This document shows positions 7,826 through 16,000 of a stretch of 39,058 bases of DNA, piece by piece. The notes under the pieces are model-generated. The model was not told the origin of the DNA, did not search any database, and saw only the letters and a program-made list of their open reading frames with translations. Both the position numbers and the translations under genes were made by a program. Each line of letters begins with the position of its first letter. Within the stretch, counting starts at the first letter, position 1. The stretch spans positions 747,666 to 786,723 of the forward strand of contig CP066690.1 of NCBI GenBank assembly GCA_016432465.1, written 5' to 3'. Origin of the DNA: Candidatus Sungiibacteriota bacterium (GTDB lineage Bacteria > Patescibacteriota > Minisyncoccia > Sungbacterales > HO2-52-23).

Positions 7826-8434
7826 ATGAAAAGACGCTTTTGGGTCTGTGCGGTTTTGATTGCTCTGATATTTTTCACAGGGGGATTGGTGTACGCGGAA
7901 AATAACTATAGTGGTGATCTAGGACTACAACAGCAGGAGGTCGGTTTTCCAAAGCTGATTATTATTCTGCGCCACTCAACCCAAGAAGGGAAAGAACTAG
8001 TCCATCAATATTTTAAGGCGGCAATAGAGCCACAACAACTCCCCAAGGTTTCCGATCTTGATGTCCATTATCGTTACGAATGGGAATGTATGAAGGAGTT
8101 TTCTATCACCCTAGGGGGCCAACCGGCGGATTTGTGGTATTTTATTGCACTCAGAAGAGTTGGTGAGGGTTTTAATCTCTCCATCAAACAAGCCTTTAGA
8201 AGTAGCGTGTATGGTGAGGGAATAAACACCAAAGTTAGTGTGCCATATACTTTTTTATCAGAAGGCAGGAGATTTGAGATTTTTATGTGGTCCGTACAAC
8301 CGTCCGATTTCAGCTTAGATGGGTATACTGTTTTTAATCAGAAGGAGCTGGAGTCCGTCTTGGGGAAAGAGGTCTATGAACCTTTTTCATGCCGGACTCA
8401 GAGACGAGAAATGAGGACAATAGAAATTAAATAA
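7826..8434 (+). CDS. Secreted hypothetical protein, solitary unit
   Basis: Not recognised. The 202-aa product has a clear signal peptide (KRR, then about 15 hydrophobic residues, cleavage near VYA-EN around residue 24), so it is exported. The mature part is a mixed alpha/beta domain with only two cysteines (in WEC and FSC), which could form a disulfide. A consensus promoter, an AAAGGGG ribosome site 6 nt before the ATG and a strong terminator make it a self-contained gene between the GtrA operon and dnaX. Base composition is close to its surroundings. Confidence 0.7.
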   Translation: MKRRFWVCAVLIALIFFTGGLVYAENNYSGDLGLQQQEVGFPKLIIILRHSTQEGKELVHQYFKAAIEPQQLPKVSDLDVHYRYEWECMKEFSITLGGQPADLWYFIALRRVGEGFNLSIKQAFRSSVYGEGINTKVSVPYTFLSEGRRFEIFMWSVQPSDFSLDGYTVFNQKELESVLGKEVYEPFSCRTQRREMRTIEIK

Positions 8435-8444
8435 AGTGCTTAGT

Positions 8445-8473
8445 CGCCTCGGGACGAGGCGTCTTTTTATTTT
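8445..8473 (+). terminator. Intrinsic terminator
   Basis: CGCCTCG (8445-8451), loop GGA, CGAGGCG (8455-8461), then TCTTTTTATTTT. A perfect 7-bp GC-rich stem with a T-run, 11 bp past the stop of the secreted protein. Confidence 0.9.
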
Positions 8474-8499
8474 AGAGATAATATGATACAGTATTCTTT

Positions 8500-9609
8500 A
8501 TGAGCGAGCTGGTACTCTATCGTAAACATCGCCCCAAAAGTTTTGAAGAAGTTATCGGGCAGGAGCATGTGGTGGGCGCACTTACTAACGCGATTAAAAT
8601 GGGCAAAGTTGCTCATGCTTATTTATTTTCCGGACCGCGGGGGGTGGGGAAAACAACTATTGCGCGTCTGATTGCCAAAGCTCTCAACTGCGAAGAGAAT
8701 AAAAAACCGTGTAATTCCTGCGATTCCTGCAATTCTTTTAATCAGGGCCGTGCTATGGATTTAATAGAGATTGATGCCGCTTCCAATCGGGGGATTGACG
8801 AGGTGCGGCAACTTCGGGAAGGAGTGCGTTCTGTCCCTGCGCAGGGAAAATATAAAGTGTATGTTATTGATGAATGCCATCAACTAACAAAAGAGGCATT
8901 CAACGCCCTTTTAAAAACATTGGAGGAGCCGCCAGCTCATGCGGTTTTTATTCTTGCTACTACAGAACTTGAAAAAGTTCCGGCAACGATAGTATCGCGT
9001 ACCCAGCATTATGATTTTAGGCGACCCAATGTAAAGCAAATCGCAGAACGTTTGTCGCTTATTGCAAAAAAAGAGGGGGTAAAACTTGCTGATGATGGCG
9101 GCCGTTTGATTGCGCTGGCAGCCGAGGGCTCTATGCGTGACGGCGAATCTATCTTGGGGCAGATTATGGCCGTGGAGGATAAAGAAATCACGCGAAAAGA
9201 AGTGGAAGAAATTTTGGGATTTCCGAGGCGCGAGGCAGCCAAGAAAATGTTTGAGCTGATTGCCCAAAAAAATACTCCGGAGGCTCTTGCCTTGGTTCAG
9301 GAACTTCATGATTCCGGATACGACCTCGTGTATTTTTCCAAACTTCTTATGCAGTATTTCCGAAACGCGCTTTTTCTAAAAATAGAGTCAAACTCGACTG
9401 CGGCCGACTCCGCTCTCAAAAAATTTGTGGAGCTGGAGATACTGCCGGATGAGTTGGAGTGTATTGGCGCTAATATTCACGCGTTTTCAGACGCAGAGCT
9501 TTCACGAGGGGTAAATATTATTTTCCAAAATCTTCAGCAGTTCCGTAAAACGCCCATTCCCCAACTTCCGTTGGAGCTTACAGTAATCGAGCTTATCCAG
9601 ACCCATTGA
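8500..9609 (+). CDS. dnaX: DNA polymerase III gamma/tau subunit (short form)
   Basis: This 369-aa clamp-loader ATPase loads the sliding clamp during replication. Walker A is GPRGVGKT (residues 45-52), a zinc site is formed by C64, C71, C74 and C77, and NALLKTLEEPP is the family motif. The Walker B/DEAD-like box reads DECH (D124-H127), where most family members have DEVH. It ends shortly after the domain III collar, so it is a gamma-length protein lacking the tau C-terminal domains that bind DnaB and polymerase. TACAGT lies 7 nt before the ATG (leaderless pattern), with an alternative TATGAT 12 nt upstream. A toxin-antitoxin pair follows. Confidence 0.93.
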   Translation: MSELVLYRKHRPKSFEEVIGQEHVVGALTNAIKMGKVAHAYLFSGPRGVGKTTIARLIAKALNCEENKKPCNSCDSCNSFNQGRAMDLIEIDAASNRGIDEVRQLREGVRSVPAQGKYKVYVIDECHQLTKEAFNALLKTLEEPPAHAVFILATTELEKVPATIVSRTQHYDFRRPNVKQIAERLSLIAKKEGVKLADDGGRLIALAAEGSMRDGESILGQIMAVEDKEITRKEVEEILGFPRREAAKKMFELIAQKNTPEALALVQELHDSGYDLVYFSKLLMQYFRNALFLKIESNSTAADSALKKFVELEILPDELECIGANIHAFSDAELSRGVNIIFQNLQQFRKTPIPQLPLELTVIELIQTH

Positions 9610-9635
9610 CGTCTTGTTATAACAGGTGGTATTAT
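9606..9635 (+). promoter_or_regulatory. Promoter of the toxin-antitoxin pair
   Basis: TTGACG (9606-9611), an 18-bp spacer and TATTAT (9630-9635); the -35 box overlaps the dnaX stop codon. A second TATTAT at 9638-9643 lies 7 nt before the ATG at 9651. Overlapping boxes this close to the antitoxin start would suit autorepression. Confidence 0.5.
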
Positions 9636-9650
9636 GTTATTATTATGGGT

Positions 9651-9845
9651 ATGCAAACAGAAAAATTTACTCAAATAGCACGTCGAGAAGTGCTCGGAGC
9701 ATTGCGGGAGATATTCAGTGATCCTGATTTCGGTTTACCGTTGCGGACTAGTGTGGTACGGCGTTTGAGAAAATCGATACAATCAAAAAAAGAAGGCAGA
9801 ACAAAAAACCTGGAGGAAGTGCTTGCAAAGCTCTCGCGATCTTAA
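9651..9845 (+). CDS. Putative antitoxin of RelE-type pair
   Basis: This 64-aa (66-aa if started at 9645) basic, helical protein is encoded directly before a RelE-family toxin. That gene order, the size and the 1-bp gap to the toxin support an antitoxin role that neutralises the toxin and probably represses the operon. I do not see a clear RelB, PHD or MazE DNA-binding motif; a proline (GLPLRTS) splits two helices and the tail (NLEEVLAKLS) is an amphipathic helix that could wrap the toxin. The longer frame from 9606 overlaps dnaX and adds an unlikely N-terminus. Confidence 0.65.
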   Translation: MQTEKFTQIARREVLGALREIFSDPDFGLPLRTSVVRRLRKSIQSKKEGRTKNLEEVLAKLSRS

Positions 9846-9846
9846 C

Positions 9847-10122
9847 ATGGGGCAGTGGCATTTTGAAATTACTGATATTGCTGAAACCGACCTGAAACGT
9901 CTCGACCCGCAGATTCAAAGACGAATCAAAGAGAAGCTTTATTTGTTTATAGAAAATTTTGATTCGGTGGCCCCTCTTCCTTTACATGATCCTTGGAGGG
10001 GATTTTTTAAATTGAGGGTCGGTGACTGGCGTATAGTTTATGAAGTAGAGCCGGATAAAAAACTTATAACTATTCATGTCATTGATAATCGAGATTCCGT
10101 TTATCGGCGGCGAAAAGGATAA
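9847..10122 (+). CDS. RelE/ParE-family toxin
   Basis: This 91-aa toxin has the compact RelE fold: FEITDIAETDLKRLDPQIQRRIKEKL, then a strand pair carrying LRVGDWRIVYEV (the family GxYRIxYxV motif), then a C-terminal strand (ITIHVIDNRDSVYRR) whose Tyr and Arg/Lys residues match the catalytic region of mRNA-cleaving RelE toxins. It likely cuts ribosome-bound mRNA when the antitoxin is lost. A TTG at 9823 would overlap the antitoxin; the ATG at 9847 is preferred. It ends 4 bp before tRNA-Gln. Confidence 0.88.
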   Translation: MGQWHFEITDIAETDLKRLDPQIQRRIKEKLYLFIENFDSVAPLPLHDPWRGFFKLRVGDWRIVYEVEPDKKLITIHVIDNRDSVYRRRKG

Positions 10123-10126
10123 ATAT

Positions 10127-10199
10127 TGGGGAGTGGTGTAACTGGTAACACGTCGGCCTTTGAAGCCGAAGACTTCAGGTTCGAGACCTGACTCCCCAG
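10127..10199 (+). tRNA. tRNA-Gln (anticodon UUG)
   Basis: Full cloverleaf: acceptor TGGGGAG pairs with CTCCCCA (7 bp); D stem GTGT/ACAC; anticodon stem TCGGC/GCCGA around loop CTTTGAA, anticodon TTG; variable loop AGACT; T stem TCAGG/CCTGA with TTCGAGA; discriminator G at 10199. CCA is not encoded. It lies between the toxin gene and the start of the accessory stretch, so it could be an integration site, although no duplicate of its 3' end was found in the window. Confidence 0.95.
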
Positions 10200-10210
10200 A
10201 TTTCTAGCGG

Positions 10211-10277
10211 TCCCTATCGAGAGGGGTTGGGCGTCATAGTGTGGCGTGAAATAAGCCCCCTTAACATTGTCTCAATG
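10211..10277 (+). repeat. Intergenic structured repeat, copy 1 (diverged)
   Basis: It starts TCCCTATCGAGA, one base off the family start TCCCTACCGAGA, and continues to AAGCCCCCTTAAC and TTGTCTCAATG, resembling the tail of the copy near 19.1 kb. It fills the gap between tRNA-Gln and the AbiTii gene and ends about 20 nt before that gene's ATG. Confidence 0.5.
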
Positions 10278-10298
10278 AGTAATTAACAACGATCAAAA

Positions 10299-11201
10299 AT
10301 GTCATCAATAATACAAGAGCTACAAATTGAAGCTACAGAGACAAAAAACTCAGTCTCTGACTTATTGAGAAAAGCAAAAATTGTTGCAATAAAACTTGAT
10401 TTAAAAGAATTTGGTGAGTGGATAGACAAAGAACTAAATGGATATGGCGGAGGTCATAAAAAAGATTTCCCAAAGTATAGGATTGTTAGAGGTGAACCAA
10501 AAGCATGGAACCTATTCCATGGCTGGCAACCAATTGGATTTACTGATGCTAAAGTTGGTGACAGTATGCGAGAAAGGGTTGTAACGCAAGCAATAGGTGA
10601 ATTAGATGATTTGGCAAAAAATGATTCAGGAACTTTTATGATTGATTACAATACCGAAGCTGCAAATAGTATTAGAAAATCAATTGGCTTCGATACTGAT
10701 GTAAAATTTATGTTGAGCAGAGTTGGTGTTATCGGAATTCTTGATGCAGTTAGAAATTCAATTCTTGACTGGGCATTAAGGCTCGAAAAGGCGGGTGTTA
10801 AAGGAGAAGGTATTTCTTTCTCGAAAGAGGACAGGGAAAGGGCTAAAAAGGCTGGTGATACTTATAGTATCGGGCATATTGAAAATTTTGCGGGTGCCTT
10901 AGGCCCTGTTTCAGATAATGCAACGGTCAAGGTTTATCAAATTAACAATGAGTCCAAAGAGGAGTTAAAAAAACTAATTGAACAAATTGAAAAATATATT
11001 CCTGAGATAGAACTTACTGAAGAAAAAAAGAAAGAGGTTACAAAAATGAATTTAGTTGTGAAAGAGGAAATTGATAAAAAAGAACCACAGCAGTCAAAAA
11101 TAAAATCCGCATTATACTCCTTAAAGAGTATTTTTGAGGGTGCTGCGGGGAGTATAATTGCCCAAGGCATTATTGTTGAAATTAGTAAGTTCTTACATTA
11201 G
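10299..11201 (+). CDS. AbiTii-domain protein, putative phage defence
   Basis: The 300-aa protein opens with a clear AbiTii domain (about residues 1-100): IIQELQIEA, SDLLRKAKIVA, EFGEWIDKELNGY, then YRIVRGEPKAWNLFHGWQPI. This domain is annotated for abortive infection (phage defence) and occurs as an N-terminal sensor or adaptor in defence genes. The middle is an uncharacterised helical domain; the tail has a Lys/Glu-rich segment (about 220-255) and a final hydrophobic helix (SIFEGAAGSIIAQGIIVEI) that may insert into membrane. It is AT-rich compared with dnaX. Flanking intergenic repeats and the tRNA suggest horizontal arrival. Confidence 0.75.
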   Translation: MSSIIQELQIEATETKNSVSDLLRKAKIVAIKLDLKEFGEWIDKELNGYGGGHKKDFPKYRIVRGEPKAWNLFHGWQPIGFTDAKVGDSMRERVVTQAIGELDDLAKNDSGTFMIDYNTEAANSIRKSIGFDTDVKFMLSRVGVIGILDAVRNSILDWALRLEKAGVKGEGISFSKEDRERAKKAGDTYSIGHIENFAGALGPVSDNATVKVYQINNESKEELKKLIEQIEKYIPEIELTEEKKKEVTKMNLVVKEEIDKKEPQQSKIKSALYSLKSIFEGAAGSIIAQGIIVEISKFLH

Positions 11202-11234
11202 GAAGCAGTCAATGTCTGGCTTCTATTAATTTAG

Positions 11235-11352
11235 TCCCTACCGAGACCCCTCAATAGGAAGAGGGAAGTTGCCCCTCAAAAAGCCTTTTCCGCCAGAGGC
11301 GGATCCGCCTTCGGAGGAAGGTACTTGATTCCTACAAATCCGATACCGGGGA
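11235..11352 (+). repeat. Intergenic structured repeat, copy 2
   Basis: It begins TCCCTACCGAGACCCCTC, has a CCCT/AGGG hairpin, then GTACTTGATTCCTA and ends GATACCGGGGA. A GC-rich palindromic insert (CCGCCAGAGGCGG followed by ATCCGCCTTCGGAGG) interrupts the right half at about 11290-11318. It ends about 34 nt before the ATG of the next gene. Confidence 0.8.
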
Positions 11353-11386
11353 TTAGTTTCGGAAAATAAAAACTTTGTAACTTATT

Positions 11387-11869
11387 ATGGGAAAATTCAA
11401 TTTAAACGAGGAAGATTTTGATGCGGTAAAGAAAAAGGCCGAAGAATTTTATGCTAATGTCGGTGAGATTTATTGTCCCTATCTTAAAGAAAAAATCCCA
11501 TTCAACGCTAAGGGGTTAAGACATCTAAAATTTAAGATAGATCAACAAGCGCGGCCAAGGAACGATCAATACGCTAGATTGAAGCTTCTCCACCTTGCTC
11601 CGCAGATATTAAAAGAGTCGCACACCCTTCAGGGAATTTGGAAAACGAGGCAACTCGAAGCGCAGAAAACAAATAGTCGTTGGGAACACACTGTTAAGGA
11701 GGTTACTTTTTGTGAATTTATCGCTGTCTTGGATAGAGTACGCGCGAAGGTTATTGTTAAAGAAGTCCATGGTGGGGAAAAACACTTCTGGAGCATTATT
11801 CCTTACTGGGGGATAGATAAAAATAACAGCAAAAGAATTTTATATAGCGGCGATCCGGAACATGATTAA
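11387..11869 (+). CDS. Putative PBECR-like nuclease/toxin, CPR type
   Basis: This 160-aa soluble protein has conserved-looking polar positions: GLRHLKFK (His, Lys), RPRNDQYARLKLL (Arg), HTLQGIWKTR, then a beta-rich C-terminal half (KEVTFCEFIAVL, RAKVIVKEV) closing with KHFWSIIPYWG. This layout resembles phage Barnase-EndoU-ColicinE5/D-RelE-like (PBECR) nuclease domains, which cut RNA; I base this on motif order only. I recall similar proteins as common CPR hypotheticals. It lies between two copies of the intergenic repeat, like a cassette. Without a search, hypothetical protein is the safe call. Confidence 0.5.
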   Translation: MGKFNLNEEDFDAVKKKAEEFYANVGEIYCPYLKEKIPFNAKGLRHLKFKIDQQARPRNDQYARLKLLHLAPQILKESHTLQGIWKTRQLEAQKTNSRWEHTVKEVTFCEFIAVLDRVRAKVIVKEVHGGEKHFWSIIPYWGIDKNNSKRILYSGDPEHD

Positions 11870-11901
11870 ACTAAAAAACGCCGCAAAACGGCATCCTTTA
11901 G

Positions 11902-11957
11902 TAGTACTTGGTTACAGCTTGGATAGCCGTGACAGGGCCAAGGCCCTCCAAGTACTA
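11902..11957 (+). other. Nested hairpin downstream of 160-aa gene
   Basis: TAGTACTTGG (11902-11911) pairs perfectly with CCAAGTACTA (11948-11957), and AGGGCC-AA-GGCCCT (11934-11947) sits directly inside the right arm. A smaller GCCG/CGGC hairpin followed by ATCCTTT at 11881-11897 may be a terminator for the preceding gene. Function unknown; it could be a small structured RNA. Confidence 0.5.
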
Positions 11958-11995
11958 ATCTCAATATAGCATATTTCTAGAAAAGTTGTCCACAC

Positions 11996-12085
11996 CCCCT
12001 ACCGAGACCCCTCAATGGGAGAAGGGGAACAACCCTCAAAGAAGCCCTTAGGCACTTGATTCCTAGTTAATCGATACCAAGGAGG
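11996..12085 (+). repeat. Intergenic structured repeat, copy 3
   Basis: The clearest copy: CCCCTACCGAGACCCCTC, a CCCCT/AGGGG hairpin, AAAGAAGCCCTTAGGCACTT, GATTCCTAGTTAATCGATACC and GGAGG. Right after it (12086-12170) CAGGATCTTTG and ACCCGCTCCGCTGAAGCT recur in the same order behind copy 4, so the shared unit is longer than the core. GACCCGCT/AGCGGGTC forms a hairpin at about 12138-12170. Confidence 0.85.
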
Positions 12086-12285
12086 CCAGGATCTTTGAGC
12101 ACCTCGCCCGATGGCGAAGCTCGCCCATGGCGGCCGACCCGCTCCGCTGAAGCTTGGCGAAGCGGGTCGTATTCAAGAACAAAAAGTCCGCTGAGTAATA
12201 AGCGATTTTTTGTTGGAATATATTTTCTGTGGATAATTCCCAATAACCCCTATTTAAAAAATCTTTACCCATGCTATCCTTAAAA

Positions 12286-12447
12286 AGGGATTGTTGCCGA
12301 ATATGCTTTCGTGACGAGATTTTCAGATTTCGAGCGAAGCAAAACAAAAATGGTGAGGCATATATCCCGTATCTGTCGAACAATTTTTGCAAAGCGGTAT
12401 CCGAAATCTGGAAATTGCAGTAGAAATGATATTCGGCGACAGTCCCT
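12286..12447. mobile_element. 162-bp MITE-like nested inverted repeat
   Basis: The outer arms 12286-12304 (AGGGATTGTTGCCGAATAT) and 12429-12447 match in 17 of 19 positions; the inner arms 12319-12332 (ATTTTCAGATTTCG) and 12402-12415 match in 13 of 14. There is no ORF of substance. Two concentric inverted repeats with a short AT-rich border suggest a miniature transposable element or a long structured RNA. It lies 25 bp before the gene at 12473 and may carry its promoter. Confidence 0.7.
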
Positions 12448-12472
12448 AAAAATATAAAAACAGTTTATTTTT

Positions 12473-13051
12473 ATGAAAAATCAAAAATTAATTATTTGGG
12501 GAAGTTTTTTCGGGGGGATAGCTGTAGCCTTAATAATCGCCGGCGTATTTTACTTAAAAGACGCCAACATGATGGCCAAGCTCGGAGAGGTATATGCCGA
12601 TTGGCAGACCGTAACCGGACAGATCAGCGCCCTTACGGCGCGCCTCCCCGGGGAACTGGAGTATATCACCCAGGATCTCCCGATTCCTGATTCAGTTCAA
12701 GTCATGCGGCAGGAGGTTTATGTAGGCAGCGACGGCGTTATGTCCTATTTTGTGTCTGCAACTTTGTATCCATCTGAAGTCACCGGCGACGAAGAAGAAA
12801 ATTTGCGACAAGCTCTTGGCGGTATAGTTAAGGCCGTCCCCGATGGCGTGGAAGTATTTTCGAACTACAAGGCTCCTTTTTCGGGAGCTAATTTCCTTGA
12901 GTATAAAATCTACGCTCCTCCGACCAATAATGCCTATCAAGGGAGGCTTTTCCTTACCTCCAACGTGCTCTACCAGGTCTATACATCTTATGCCGAGGAA
13001 AACTATAACGACGATGCTTACACATACTTTACGAATTCGTTTTCTTTCTAG
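12473..13051 (+). CDS. Membrane-anchored hypothetical protein
   Basis: Not recognised. The 192-aa protein has a short basic start, one helix (about residues 7-28) and an extracytoplasmic remainder: a helical stretch (30-65) followed by beta-rich regions with a final LYQVYTSYAEENYNDDAYTYFTNSFSF-like tail, of the type where a small beta domain ends in an F-x-x-S-F-x-F strand. It overlaps the start of the giant surface protein by 38 bp, so the two are probably co-translated and functionally linked, perhaps as an anchor or export partner. No Shine-Dalgarno or 7-nt-spaced -10 box is seen before the ATG. Confidence 0.65.
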   Translation: MKNQKLIIWGSFFGGIAVALIIAGVFYLKDANMMAKLGEVYADWQTVTGQISALTARLPGELEYITQDLPIPDSVQVMRQEVYVGSDGVMSYFVSATLYPSEVTGDEEENLRQALGGIVKAVPDGVEVFSNYKAPFSGANFLEYKIYAPPTNNAYQGRLFLTSNVLYQVYTSYAEENYNDDAYTYFTNSFSF

Positions 13052-16000
13052 TATTTTACTTGCTGTTCTTGTTTTTTCCGGAGCGTTTTTTGTTTTACCA
13101 AAAGAGAGTTTTGCGAGGCATCACTGTACTCCCACGCAGCCGTCTGAATGTTATAATCACCCTCCCGCGCCGCCTGAACAAAAAGAAATCAGGATTTTAT
13201 GCGACGGCAGGAGAAATCCTAATTTTTGGGCCGATAGTCCCACTTGCACTGATGTAAATCAATTGAGGGGCGGCGAACTTATGACAATTGAAGGCTATGA
13301 TTTTATTTTCAACGGCACACTGAGTCAATACGGTTTTCGCCTCCCAAACGGCAGTAGGTCCGGAGGCACTATTGTTTCAGCTTATCCCGGGGCTCCCAAT
13401 AAAGATCCAAAAGGAGTATTTGTAAAGCCAGATTCCAACGGCCGTTTTACCGCCATATATAAAATTGACGAATCCGCGGGCGATGTCTCTTGGTTTAAGC
13501 CCGGGGCGTATCCGTTTTTTTTGGAATTTAGAAAAAATGATCCTAAAGACAAAGGACTGGTGCATCAAATTGGAGAAAAGAATTTGAATATTGCTGCTCC
13601 CAAGCCAAGCAGAATTCAAGGTTACAAAGTTGGAGCGCCAGGGCAAACTGTTCGTGTTGATGGCACAAATCCCACCACCGCCGATCCTTACTTATTTGAG
13701 GTTTCCAGGGGGTCTCATTCAGTTTCGGTTGATGTTCCAAGTGAATGGAGTGTTGGCTATACTCTTTGTTACAACAAAACTGATTGTCACAATAACAACC
13801 CTCTCAGGACTCATACCGCTTATATCAATGTTCCAAAAGGAGGGTTTGCCGATCTTTGGTGGCATTTTACTCCTCCGCCGCCAAAACCGCCGGAGCCTCC
13901 CAAACCGCCGCCGGAGCCTCCAAAACCTCAACCGCCCAAACCCCCTCTGCCTTCAGGCGGATCTTGCGATGTTTCTTTTCCAGAAAAAAAATTACATGTG
14001 TGTTTTTTTGACGGCACAGGGGCGCCCATAGGATCGGAACCAGCATTACAACAATTGAATGTAGATGCGAATGACGGTTCTTTTGTCGGCAAATCTCGTC
14101 GGTTTGAATTTGATTGGGGCAACAGTTTTTTGGCCAACAATTGGGAGAAAAAAGAGCGGGTGTCGGCGGTATGGAGAGGAAAATTGAGGTTTGGAGAAGG
14201 GGTATATGATTTTTATACGATATCCGATGACGGCATTGAGTTGAGATTTGATGATGAGATATTGATAAGTAATTGGAGCGATCATTCTTCTGTTCACGAC
14301 GAGTCCAAAGATATGAAAGTCGTTGGAGGGTGGCACAATGTTCAGGTGCGATGGTATCAGAATGTCGGGAGTGACAAGTTTGAATTTGGATGGAAGTGGA
14401 AAGGAGATCTTCCATTGCCTAAACCGGAAGCGCCCGGAGTTGACTCCAAAAGAGTACGGCCGCAGGGCGTGGTTAATTTAACAAGTTGGGTTGGGTTCAA
14501 GAACGAATACCCCGCTTTTATTTATTTTGACAATACTCGCGTGAAAACAGCCACTTTGAGTTTTGATCCAAACGCAAAATACTGGCCGGGAGGCCCATGG
14601 TTTTTGGTTCCCTTGGACACGCTTAACGGAGAGCATCAAATAAAACTAACTTCAATTGATGGATTTGTTGTTTCTCCTCCAACCACCATAGAAATTTATG
14701 GCGGAAAAGACAAAATTGATCCAACCCTTGCCGTAGAGCCAAAAACCGCGCTTGTTGGAGATTTAATCAAAATAAGGGGCAAGGGGTGGACAAACGCAGA
14801 AAAAACGATTCTTTTGGTAGCGCCGGATGAAAAGAAATATGAACTTTTGAATGTTGAAAATAAATGCCCCAAAACAGGAGCGTGTTATCCTGGTGAAATT
14901 TTTTATTCTGCCAAAATTCCAGAAAATTTAGCGACAAGCGTTTATTATGTTATGGTTTTTGGCGCGGAAGGCGAAAAGGCCGCAGCCGAATTGCAAATAC
15001 TTGATATAAAAAAGCCGGAAAGTGAAAAACCTATTATTATTTTAAACCCAACTTCTGGTATGGCTGGAATGACAGTAGCGGTTGCTGGAAGCGGATTTCA
15101 GCCAAAATCGGAACTTACAGCGAAATTTGATTCCGAAAAACTTGTTTTGGGACAAGGAGCCGTATTTATCTCGGATGAAAAAGGATCATTTTCAACGATA
15201 ATACAAATTCCTCCCGCGACAAACTCCGGAAAACACATCATTAGCTTTTCTAGTGGAATTGGTGTTCCCACAAAAACCATTTCCGGCAGTTACAGATGCG
15301 CAAACTCAAACACAATGCCCAATTGCCGCACCCTGCCGCCAATTATTTTAAAGGCGGACGGAACTTATTCCATTTCTTCGGAAAAAGGCACATATCGGAT
15401 TGAAGAAGGCGGTCTTTTTCTTTCGGAATCCAAAATTCGCGGAGTAGGAGCTTTTTTAGACAACTATTTGCAAGTCGGGTTTGAATATACATACAATAAC
15501 AAAAAGCAAACACTTATTTATCTTTGGGAAGATCTCAATAATCCTCCGAAATTGCAGGAAAATCAAACCAAAAGCGATTATGCTGAAGCTGAATTTACGG
15601 TTATTGAAAAACCCATAGAGAAGCCAATAGAAAAGCCCATTGAGGAACCGGTCAATAAACCTCCGCCAGCTGACGGGGAAAAACCAGAAGATAAACCACC
15701 AGAAAAACCGATAGAAAAGCCAGCGCAAAAACCAATTACCCCTAATCCAGAAAAAACTGATGGCGTTCCAGCTAAAACCTATGGAGATATTAAATCTCCA
15801 ACCTATGGTGATGTCCCAACAAAGACATATGGTAGTGTCCCCATAAAAACATATGGCGGCATTGAAACAAAAACATATGGAGATACGCCAACCAAATCCT
15901 ATGGCGATATACCCACTAAAAGCTATGGCGATATCCCAACAAAGACATATGGCGATGTGGAGGCTCCTAAATACGAGGATCCTAAAACCGCTCCGGGAGA

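Noticed and set aside
12063-12392. 109-aa minus-strand frame over the repeat and MITE-like region
   Set aside because: It crosses two non-coding structured elements and has no start signals or recognisable domain.
12843-13013. Longer N-terminus of the PA14 protein starting at 12843
   Set aside because: This part overlaps the upstream gene in another frame, and the signal peptide begins at 13014.
15774-15970. CRISPR array
   Set aside because: The regular 24-bp periodicity is a coding tandem repeat without unique spacers. No CRISPR array or cas gene was found in the window.
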